DNA of 44,855 nucleotides. Origin: Helochares maculicollis (taxonomy: Eukaryota; Arthropoda; Insecta; Coleoptera; Hydrophilidae). Position numbers and translations under genes: made by a program. The stretch spans positions 1-44,855 of the forward strand of contig JAWQRO010000278.1 of NCBI GenBank assembly GCA_033557835.1, given 5' to 3'. Position 1 is the stretch's first letter, and each line of letters starts with the position of its first letter. Under the pieces are notes generated by a model, which was not told the DNA's origin, ran no database searches, and saw only the letters and a program-made list of their open reading frames with translations. This document shows positions 12,701-24,100 of this stretch, piece after piece.

Positions 12701-13359
12701 AACCAATAATTTAATTTTTCTTTATTGGAGATGCAAACTGAATGCATAAATCAAGGGTCGAACTACTGGTTACATTGTTCAGTACATGGTTCCATCATTT
12801 GAAAATGATTTGAAAATTTATTCTCTAACACAAATAATGTATGTCCTTTGATTGTCGTATTTTAACTAGTTTTTTTTATAGCTGATAATGATCATGGAAC
12901 ACATGCTTGAACGAATTTTGTGAAATGTTTTATCTAAAGAAATATTACTTCATGAACCTTTAAAATAAAATGCAGTAGAACTATTTATACATACTAATAA
13001 TAACCTAAATTTGGCAACTGATGTTTAAAAACTATACAATTTAAACTATTATACTAAAAATATGATTTTATTTCTTAGATATCTATCATTAGATTAAGAT
13101 TTCATTAACAAATTGTGAAATTTAAACGAAACATTCTTAGCTAATGAGGAACGTCAGTCTGTAATACATAAACGGTAAATAAGAATCGTTATACTTAGTC
13201 ATGGCATTCCTATTTTTTCGTCATTATGTAAGGCATAATCGTTAAATAGCATCTACCTTTTGGATTTTAAATAGAAGTAGCATTTGGCTCAACAAAAACG
13301 ATAACAATATGTATAAAATAGATCATTTAATACCATAGTCACTAACCATATCAAGAAGT
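12701..13359. other. AT-rich intergenic DNA, nothing recognised
   Basis: No open frame or repeat of note. Confidence 0.5.
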
Positions 13360-14165
13360 TTGCGTTTTGCTTGGCAGACAGTCGATCCCACGAGAAAAGA
13401 AGTCACGGTTCTTGGATACAATTCACACTTTGACATAAATTAGTGAGTCATAAATTTTGTTAGTTTGCCAGTTTTGCAACGAGCAATTGACGATCGATTC
13501 GATAGCACGACATTGAACTTGAGGACGGACATTATCGTGAAGGAAGACGATACGGCTCTTTTTAGTAGCTATTTTGCCTTACTGACATAGTGCCACCAAT
13601 AACAAGTGCCCTTTAAGCTTACTTCACAGTATTAGATACCGCTTCTATTACTAGACATCTTTTGGCACCCTTTTTTGGGAAAACATTAAATGTTACGCAA
13701 ATCTTCTTCCATTTCACCTTTTTGAAGAGTAGTCATGATTCAGCATCTGTGGCGATATCCTATAGAAACTAAGCTAGCAGCTTATTGCGTTGCAATAATT
13801 CTATAAAAATGTGGATATGTTTCACTTTGTTGTTATCAGAGAGTTGATGCGGACCCCATCTAGCCAATTTCCGCATCTTTTTTAGCGTTTTGAGACGATC
13901 AGGGATTGCTGACATTGAAGTCATGGGTTAGCATTCGTGTAGTTAGGCTTTCGCCCTCTTGCACGATCGCTAGAAGGACCGAATCGTCAAAATCCGTTGC
14001 CCGTCCTCTCTGTTTTTCATTTGCAAGGTTTCTGTTTTCCGTTTGGAACCTCTGGAATCATCTTTCAATTTGGCTTATCCTAATTGTTCTCCCGCCATCA
14101 AGTTTTTTGAGACTGTTAAATGATTCCGGCGCCTTTCAATTCTTCTAAAAGTGATACACCATTCT
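13360..14165 (-). pseudogene. Mariner-family transposase remnant, both ends recognisable
   Basis: Minus-strand reading with many frameshifts and stops. Blocks in order: an N-terminal fragment (LDGGRTIRISQIER then QRFQTENRNLANE, matching the W-x-x-RF-x-x-G region), RGRATDFDDSVLLAIVQEGE, LKKMRKLARWGPHQLSD, SRIVFLHDNVRPQVQ (second catalytic Asp, HDN-RPH type) and NRDFFSRGIDCLPSK (the C-terminal FY-x-RGI-x-x-LP motif). About 800 bases remain, against roughly 1040 for an intact mariner coding region. The stretch with the third Asp is lost. It is a different and more decayed copy than the one at 8331-8965. Confidence 0.8.
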
Positions 14166-16738
14166 ATGGCGAATATGAATATGGTTTTCAAAATTAATTG
14201 TTATCAACGATAACAAACAGAGAAAATTATTTTAAAAGCACTAAAAGCATCAATTTGTTTAGCAATAAAAGGCATCAACATTTAATAGAGCTATCGCTAT
14301 TTGAAACACTATTGATGCACACATAGAAGAGAATTATATTTATTTGTAACAGTTTAAGGAGCTGAAAAGGATGAGACTAATTATAAAGTTAATAACAATT
14401 AATTTCTCATTCTTGCTTCACATCTGGTGATTTATTTGACAAATTAGTTTTGCTTATCAAAATTTTAAAATAATGAAATCTTCCATAAAATGTATGTGGA
14501 AGCATTTGAAATGAATAAGGGACATGATATGGGGTTTCCTGCTTTTAAGAGTACATAATATGACGACTTGTTACTTGACATTTCTATTTTTATTTAGAAT
14601 GAAAAAGCAAATAATCCACTCATTGTGAGAAACTTAAGTAAAGGATTTGCCTAATTATAATTGTGTAGTATTTGCGGAAGTATTTATACAATTCAATATC
14701 TCGTTCTATTATTTTTTGAATCTGAGGTCCAAATTTAAGCTTTAGCGATAAAAAAGCTACATCTATTAAAATATTATTTACAATTTCTCGTATGTCATAA
14801 AAATTCAATATTTTAATTGCAAGAGTCGCCATTACCAGTAACTTTCTCCTTAGAGAAATTCGAAATAAAAATTTAATTTTTCTGCAATTGCATTTGCTAA
14901 TAATCTACTGGCACAAGTACTTTCACAGGTTAACTTTAAGACGTTAGAGTAGGACTTTAAATTATTCAATGGTTTCAATTTTATAAATTTCTAACTATGT
15001 CAAGCTTTCAATTTCTTTCATTTATTTTAGAGTCCAGTTTAGAAGAAAATTTCAAAATTGAAATCGTAGCTGTCTTGCCACAACCCATCTATGTAGAATT
15101 GATCTACCAATTTGATTTTTGACAGAATTTATAGAAAATATCACAAGGTAGTTTAACCTTCCGATCTTCTTTCTACATGTCTTTCTTCAGGTGCAACTGC
15201 TTGAAATACCTACTAAGAACAAAAAACAAGCTTCTGCATACGCAAAACATCTTTATAAACAAAAATGAATATGTCAAAAACACCGTCATCACTTAATAAC
15301 TATACAAAATTTCCTGTTACTGAACTGAGCATTTTCCCTATTGTTAGCACATATCAATTTTCTGCTTTAGACATTTTTTTTGCATAACTTAATAAAAAAA
15401 TTAAAGGAGTTAATTGCCAGGTGAAAGCTATTTAGAATCACAAAGTAAAATATGAAAATATTAGCTTCTGATTCAGTAGCATTATAAGCAAACCGATGTT
15501 GAAGAGTATTACATCCGAATATATAAAAAAAATCGGTAAATCCTGTTTACTTCCACAGAGAGTATTCATATAGTAGTAGCCCTGTTTAATGAAAGTTTCT
15601 TAAAAAATGTGTTGTTTAATACTAACAGCTACCTCCGATTAGTTTTTGTATTGTATCTATAAAAATACGGATAGCAGTATCAATGTTTTGTTAAAAACTA
15701 ATAATTTTCTTGCTGCTAAAATGGCATTTGCCATGATTATCAATAAATTCAAGCCCCTAACAGTCAGTAGGTACAGTAGATACCAAATAGAGCAAGTAGA
15801 TAGTTTCAGTTTAGGCTACAATAAATTTGGCCCTGATGATATAATAATCTAAGTCTTTGCCTAAAACTCAGTCAAGTGAAGTTGCTGGTAATTGTTAGTA
15901 CTAAATTTATTAAACATTTTGTTATAAACATTCATAGGTACTTGCAAGACAGTGAAAGCCTCAAAAGGAAATTTTTTATCGTATTAAACATATTTATTTT
16001 AAATTAGTTTACTTACATGTAGTGCACATCCTGTATGTACTTACATAACTAATGTTTGAACTAAGTTTATTATATTTTTAAATCGAACATTCACTGCATA
16101 TTTACACATTGTACCATTAAAACGCCAGCAAAGTAACTCTAAATTATTTAAAAAGTGAATTTAATGAAAAACACATAAAGAATATACATTTAAGATAATT
16201 AGCTAGAAACTCAAATTAATAAAAATCTTGTGAAAATTTCGCGACAATACATAATTTAGTTAAATGTGGCACTTTTTTAACTAATGAAGTGGACCATCGC
16301 CCTTTCTAAACAAAATTTTAACCCACATTTAGACAATTTAAAATATAAGTTTACCGTGTCTTTAATTAGTTTATTTCAGCTTGACATTGTTTAAAGAATA
16401 GTCTTGACATATTTTAGACAATAGAAAATAATTTTTAAGTGTAATGCGGTTGAAAATTACACCGCTCCGCTTTTAAAAATTATTTGCATCTTGGAATACA
16501 TTTCTCTTTACCTTCTCCAGGAAACATTAATTTTATCAAGTTGGAGTCATTTATCGCAATAGTAATTTCCAATGTCTATCATTGATAAGAAGTCAGAAAA
16601 GGAACACAGAAAACTAAGTAGTGACAGGATTCATTGACGGGGACGCTATCATTTCCTAACTATTAATTGCAACGATGGAAAATATTTTGCGCATATAAAA
16701 TTTATGCTATACGTACGAACTAGTATCAATTCCATTTG
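14166..16738. other. AT-rich intergenic DNA with small inverted repeats
   Basis: No host gene recognised. Open frames here (for example around 14620-14832 and 15646-15852) show no domain and are AT-biased. Small hairpins occur at 16261-16331 (arms TAAATGTGG and CCACATTTA) and 16426-16485. Confidence 0.45.
16426..16485. repeat. Nested hairpin
   Basis: Outer arms AAATAATTTTTAA (16426-16438) and TTAAAAATTATTT (16473-16485) are perfect 13-base reverse complements. Inside lie a second inverted pair, GTGTAAT (16439-16445) and ATTACAC (16456-16462), and a third, GCGGT (16446-16450) and ACCGC (16461-16465). The pairs overlap, so alternative cruciform folds are possible. It may be the core of a foldback MITE. 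Confidence 0.75.
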
Positions 16739-16856
16739 AATTCACTACATTAATATGCATGAAATTTATTACATTTATATGTATTTAATTCACTACATTT
16801 ATTTGCATTTAATTCGCTTCATTTCTTTGCATTTTATTTGCCGCATTTAATTGCAT
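16739..16856 (+). repeat. Short tandem array, about 24-base unit
   Basis: Four to five diverged copies of a unit such as ACATTTATTTGCATTTAATT plus a CACT or CGCT tail. Each copy has the core CATTT-A-TTGCATTTAATTC. The left copies carry ATGCATG and ATGTATTT variants. Confidence 0.8.
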
Positions 16857-18162
16857 GATTATATTGTATTGAAATAAGTAGTATAATTTCTTTATTATAT
16901 AACCCACATATCAACATTCTGAATTTCTCAAATTTGCTGCTTAATTGTTATATCTACGCTTAAGATGATACGTGGGTAGTTCTAAAAATATAAATATACA
17001 AAATATACGTATTCGCATATTATGAAAATTTCCTCAATCCGCCATAATATTTTATTTTGGAATTATCAGAATTACATTTTGTCACGTATAATGTTTAAAC
17101 TTGTTTACAAATGTTTGCATACTTTACTGCCCAATACAGGAAACAATATCATTAAAAATGTGCATTTTTACACACAAACATCATATGCGATCCATAAGTA
17201 CTACGTAATTGGAATTATATCTCAAACCAAACAATTAACTTGCATAAAACACGCTTTACCATTGTAAAAAGAGAGTATAATTATGGCCTTGAAAGTATAA
17301 CAACAAAATGGTTTATTTTTTACACATGATGTAAATCCGTGGTAAATTACTTAATATTCTTTTACCGTAATGTATTATTCATCTTAAATTGATATAATTG
17401 GTAATATTTAAATAATAATGTAACTTAATATGATTTTACAAGTATTATGTGTAATCATCGCTTCTGTTACGAAAGCATTTATCTGCACGATGGTTTTATG
17501 CGACCACGATTATTAGAGTCTTGTATGGAAAGCTATGCCATTAAGTTTAGATTACGTATAGTACAAAAAAAGGTGCTATTTATTGAGCAGGTGTCTTCAA
17601 AGGCCTCGTAAATACGACAAGTTTCACTTGAAGTTTTTTGCTGGAATATGATGTCGCGGTCTGTCATTAAAAAATTATATTATCCACGCTGTATTTCTTC
17701 GGTGACAGTTGATGACGTCCTATTAATTTATTTCTTCCTTCTTGCTGATGGTGCTATTTCTCACTAAGGGGGAGTGCATTTTACAATTTCTTGTTGGTAA
17801 AATGGTTTTCATTTAATGTTAATATTTTATAGTCTTTGGTTTCCTCTGGATGATTGTGTACATTTTTGGGAACGTACAGTGTAATAACTTCAACAGTTTT
17901 CAATAAATTTGAGATGTTTGTTGTAGGCGCCATAGAGTTAATGTGAAACTATATATCGAAATTAGCAAATGCAAAATAGCACATGAAATATGTGCGTGTA
18001 TACATAATTTAGCAACATGTAGGTGTGGGTACCTGGTCATTAATGTTTATTATCTGAACATAGAGGACAAATGCGTGTCTTACGGTCATGCTGTTTAACT
18101 GTATCTTAGCATTAAATCTTTGTCGCTCCAAGAATTGCTAACATCTTCTTGTTTTGTTCCAG
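16857..18162. other. Probable intron of the PDZ gene or intergenic DNA
   Basis: It lies immediately upstream of the first recognised PDZ-gene exon, whose acceptor TTTTGTTCCAG ends at 18162. At least the right part is intronic. The stretch about 17560-17930 is less AT-rich but I could not identify it. Confidence 0.5.
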
Positions 18163-21100
18163 GAAAACATCTAATACTTGAGACAGACCCTGAAAAAGGA
18201 AGAGATGCATACGCTTTCGACAATCCTGGGTTTAAAGGTAAGATTGTTTAAAACTGCAGCAGTGCAATAAATTTAATCTAGCCTAAACGTAAGTCGGCGA
18301 GTAAGTTGAAAAACTTAATTATGCTATTATAACTCGCTGGCCTTTACATAGTCAGATGCTTAATTCTGTCGACAAAACGTTTCTTATCGGTTTCCTTATG
18401 GAAGAGAGACTAGAAAGAAACTTAGTGCGAAAGATTCCATCGAGCAAACTTCATTGTAAACAACATGCCTGTGCAAATTTATCCTTTTTACACATTCTAT
18501 GGATGAATGAAACATTTAAATGCAAACGATTAAGGTTGGTTCTTTAAGGTCAAATCAAGCATAATAAATTTTGCGAATAAGCGATGTGCCGCCTCATTCT
18601 TGTTTGTCACTTAGGAGGTCTTTTCGAGTTATTTGACACAGAGTAATAAATTTATAGAGAAAGTTAGGATTTGTATAAAATATACTTAGGCCAAAGAGAA
18701 TTTTATAAAAGCATCTAAACATACATATATGAAATAGAAATAGCGGACTACATTCATAGTAAGTTTATGAAATATGTACATATTTTCTAAACAGTTGAGC
18801 ACCCTTTCATACAAGCTAGAAGTAATATGGTAATAGAATTAAAACACGAAACCAGAAGAAATTATTTTTACTCACATTGCAATTAATTTTTCCTTACCTC
18901 CTGATGTCTGTTTAGCATAATTATTGGAATGATGGATATAATAGGTACTTATTTTCACGTAAGTGATAATTAGAAGAAATTTAAGATAATTGAGAATGTA
19001 ATAAGTTTCACATTTACGTAAAAGCCTCCTTAATTATTCTATGGTCTATTACATTTGTTTACATGCATTAAAAATATATTAAATACATTCATATTACTGA
19101 TAATCTGGAATTGATTCTCAATAACTGGCAATTACGTCATTTTGGACAAAGCAATATCATATCTACATACATCTCTACATGGACACCTGTCTAGAATATT
19201 TTTCAAACTTGAAGTTCAAGGACAAATAATATTTTATTCGTTTTTTTTTTCTCGTCGATGAATACACATAATTGACTGACAGTCAAGATCAAACAAATAC
19301 ACTCATACCGGTACACAATGTTAGCTTTTTTATAAGTAATTATAGCAAGCTGAGTTTATTAGTTTCATTAGATTATAATTTAATGTAAGCCATGAACCAG
19401 TATTTATTGCTGGCTAAACTATGAGTTATGTATGTTAATGGGTTTCTTTCTTGCATTCTTTGCTTAGATAGGTTTTAAGAAAAACTTTATAGCTACTAAT
19501 AAAATTTTGTTTAATAACAGAGGCACCTTTGTGGCTTTAAACTTTCAATTTCATTAAATTACAGGAAGGTCTCCTAGTTGTATTAATTTATACACTACAG
19601 CAAAGTGTGCTATAATTACTTTTAAAGAATTCTACATATAGTGAATCAAATTTAATAACACATTTTTTTTCAAATTAAAAGTATCTCTCAGGAAAAGTTT
19701 TACGGAAATCGGTCTATTTATTAATATTGCTAAACCGTAATATCCTTGGCAATTTCAATTAACGGTAAAGACACCAATCTAACAATTAAAAAAAACCGTT
19801 AAAATGTCATTTTGATTGCGAAAGTAAAATTCTTGCATTTTCTTCATTAATTAACATGTTGTTTAATAATGAGATCCATAATCTAATCAAATACCAATTG
19901 TAATTGTGTTTGCGAAAATCACCTGACATATATTTACACTCCCCAGCTGTTTTAATAGGAATCTCGTGGAATATACCTAATTGGCTTAGCAAAATATTAA
20001 TTAAAAAAAAATAATATCAATGTATTTGACCGTGTTCAATTGTGTACGTACAAAGTCAACCTCCAGATGTTCATCTCTCCACTTACACTCTTGAGGCGGA
20101 ATCTGGAATGAAAGGACAATTAAACTTTTACCTGTTTCGAAATAATGTGAAAGGAAAAACATATGTCTACCTGTTGAAAATGTTTTAAAAATTCATAATG
20201 TGTTAAATTATAGACTGTAAAAGTATGTCTTGCAACACGTATTTTGTTAATTTTTACCGAAAAAGATAAGAATTACAAAAACTAAAATCATTAAAATTGT
20301 CATTACTTAAAGAAAGGCACTGCTGGCTCGGCTCACTGCACTGAAATTGCATCGATTTTTATTAAAATTTTCTTTATATTTGTCTTAATTACAAGTAGTC
20401 CACCAACAGATACTCTATGTAGGACAATAAACTACGAGTGTTAAAGATGAGTCGAATTAGGATATTAATTGTACTATATAATCAAAATAGAAGACCTCTT
20501 TTTTTTCTGATTGATTTCTTAATATATGACTCAATAATAAATACATTTGTAGATGCCGGCTTAACGCCAATTGGTAAAGCTTTGGAAAAGAATGGAAAAC
20601 ACGAATCTAGTACAGGAAAACCTAAGTGGACCCAATGGTCTCCACTGGGAGTATTGGGGACAAAAAGTGACAAGAAAAGGACTGTGGACGATAGCGCAGT
20701 TGATGTAAGTATTTGATTAGTTGTTTAATTCTTTAATTATTTAAAAAATTCCTTACACTTTGTGCCTAATTAAATACAGTAACTAAAACAAGTTTTACAT
20801 AAAACAATTATATGCATTTCACAATATTTTGCTTTTAGCTTACTCTGCTTTAAGTATCCTCATGTAAAATCAAATCAAATAATTTCTAACTCATATTAAA
20901 TAAATTTAAATGATTTCACTATCTTGAAATTTTGCATTTTAGGAGGGTGAAATAAAGGTAGTTTCTTTAAGAAGTCATGACTTTACTGGTCTTGGCTTTA
21001 ATATTTGCGGGAACATGAGAGATGGAATTTACATCAAAGATGTACTCCATAGGGGACCTGCTTCGGAATCAGGCAAACTGAACGCTGGTGAGTTAGGATT

Positions 21101-24100
21101 ACTTTAAAAATGATATTGTATTTAACATTATATACCCAAAGTACATTGGTAAATATTTACAATTGCAGGTGATCGAATAAACAGTGTCACCATAAGTTTC
21201 GAACATATGGTATACGAAGATGCTCTCACTATTCTTAGCTATGCAAGTCCTTATGAAGTTATTATAGAAGCAAAAGGTGGCAAAATTGTTCAAACTCCCG
21301 GGCAATCTGCTCAACCTGGCCATCCCATTTACAGAAGTTCATCTAGTACAGATTTAATGCACGTAAGTAAAATCCATTTAATTAAGATTCGTTTATAAAC
21401 ATATTATCGACATGGAAACATTGTAAGATCCCGTGTTCTTATATATCCATTGCATTATCTGATAATCCTACTACTTACTTAAAAATTGTACTCGTACTGA
21501 ACAATTTTTAATCCCTTATTCCAAAAGAAATATTTAAATCCAATTGTTGCTAACAATCAATACTATTTTCATTGTCATTAAATTTTTGCAGATTGGCAAG
21601 TCTGCTAAAAAACGGCTCTTCCAAGCCGACGAACCAATCGATTCTACATCAAATTATTCGAGCCTCCAGAAGAGTAGAAGTAATGCCACCACTTTGGAAA
21701 GAAGCAACTCTCCAGCCCATATCCAACACAAGCAAGAGCGTAGCAAGAAAGCGCCTCCAAAACCTCAAATGAGCCCAGAACAGCTTAAACAACAATTGGA
21801 ACAGAGGATATCAGAAGATCACAAGCAACACCTGCAAATGAAGAATGAGCAAAACTTAGAAACTCCCTTGAAAGCCGAATCTGAAACGCAAAAGACTGAA
21901 AATAAATATCAAAAGTTTGGCATTAAAGTTTTCCCGGAACAAAAGTCACAAATAAGCCCTAAAATTGCGGAGTCACAAAACGATAACAATATCAACCTAG
22001 AACGCCACCACGACACTGTGCAAATAGTTAATGAAACCAAATCCAGTGACGAAGTTGACAGGCCTAAAATTCCACCAGAGGTGAAAAAACGCGAGAAAAT
22101 TAATAAAGCAATGGATAAACCAGTTGACCATGGGAAGCAAACCCAAGCAGAAATTTTCGAAAGGAATTCCTTGAATGGATCAGGAATAAAGAGAGATAAA
22201 GATGGTATACCTCAAGAAATTCCAAATCATATGCTAAATGCTGCAGTGGCAGCAAAACGAAACAGGAAGACTGAAGATATTCCTCCAGTACAAGATGATT
22301 CAGATGGCATAAAATCGCCAAAAAAGCTTAAAGGGAAAGCGCCAGCCCCTCCAGAAGAACGAAACTCTAAGTTACCCAACGGCACAAGAAAATCCTTAGA
22401 TGAAGTTAAATTTAATTTTACAAATAATTTAGATGAAATCCAAGCGGTAGAAGAAACTGAAATGCCCAAAAAGAAAATTGAAGCGAAGCCTGAGCTGCTG
22501 GAAAAAGAACAAGATGAAATAATTATGATTAAAGATCCAGTTAAAGATTACAATTCTGATTCTGACATGGAAGTTGACAACCAATCGTCAGTTAATACAA
22601 TCGAATTAAATGCAAGTGATATTACAATTCACCAAGTGGAAGATACTGAAGAACTTCAAAATAGAAAGACTGCCAGTACTGGTGATTTGTCAAAAATACA
22701 AAAAGCGCGTAAAACAAGCAGTGGTACTTTAGAAAGAGCACAAAGTTTGGACATAACTGATACAGGAATTCCTTCACTCAGCAAAAAACGTAAAGGGGGA
22801 AAAATCGAAGATGTTTTTGACCCCAAAAGTTCTGACGAAGACTTTTATGGGAAAGCTCTAATAAACAAAGAACCAAGACTTTCTTTAGTCTTGGATGGTT
22901 TAAATACATTCCAGAGAAACAGGTTGAAAAAATCTACAGAATGGGGTAACTTAGAAGATGCAATCTTGAATTACAGCAAAGATGATTCTATTAATAGCTT
23001 AGAAAGGTTCAATGGGAATGATAGTGATGAGTCCCTAGAAAATACCTCTAGAAAGTTTGACTTTGGGGCCAAGTCACCAGAGTTTGATGCATTAGTAAAT
23101 AAGATAAATGAAATAAAAAATGAGACTCCTGAACTGTTGGATGAAATTAAAAAAGAAACGCCGCACTTATTTGAGGACATTCAAATAGATTCTAATTTTT
23201 TGTCTAAGGAAGCTGAGATTTCAGTTGATGATGTGGAATTGGAAATGGATGTAAAACCAATGAAGAAAAAGAACGAAATTTGGCCTAATGATATTTTTTC
23301 TAAGGTAAACGGCCAAGAGGAAGGATTATTATCAGTTGAGAAGCCTATAGAAGTGGACAATTATGACACTGTTCTTCAAGATTCTTCCAACTTAATGGTT
23401 AATATAGAGATACCAAAACAAATTAAAAATATAGCTGATGAAGTCTTGATCAAACCACACCTCTCTAAACAAGAAGTGCCAGAATTTAAAATGGCCGAAG
23501 AAGAAAATAGTATAATCAGTAAGGGTAAAGATATCAACAGCAAGGAAAATGTGCCTGTTCAGATTGTGCATACTGTTCCTTCTGAGAAAAAACAAATTGT
23601 AGTAGAAAATGTCCAACAGAAAAGTAAACCAGAAATACCTAAAGTGGATTTAGTAAAAATGTCTGCTAATTTTTTGGATATTGAAAGAGCTGCGTATTTA
23701 AAGGACGACATTTACACTATATTTCACAAATTAGAAGATCTTAACGTTTCTGATGACATCAAAGTTTCTCGGCATTCTTTGGGCAGTTTAGAAAGATCAA
23801 AAGTTCAATCGAACAGAAACGAAGCCCAAGCTGTACCAAAACCTACTAATATAAGTAATGTTACAATTAGTAACACTGGCACTAAAAGTCCAACCAATAT
23901 GATAGATCAAGCTGTTTTAAATGTTGTTGCAAAAACTGTAACTAATAAATCAGAAGTGTCCAACGTTGATGATAGTCATGAACCTAAAGATGTAATCATT
24001 AGCATTACACCTAGTAAGGCAAGAAATGGAACATTAGTAGATACTAATGCATCACCTATTTTAGTGACTGAAACAAAATATAGTAGCAAAACTACATTCC

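Noticed and set aside
17022..17267. An 81-codon plus frame upstream of the PDZ gene
   Set aside because: Its AT-driven composition (I, N, Y, K), lack of a donor in phase 1 and lack of any domain make it unlikely to be the missing exon.
20438..20552. N-terminal part of the frame starting at 20438
   Set aside because: It crosses an acceptor site at 20552. Only 20553 onward fits the splice phase of the upstream exon, and the earlier residues are hydrophobic intron translation.
21544..21591. Start codon at 21544 for the 1333-codon frame
   Set aside because: The first 16 codons translate a T-rich intron end (acceptor TTTTTGCAG at 21591). The real exon begins at 21592 in phase with the PDZ exon.
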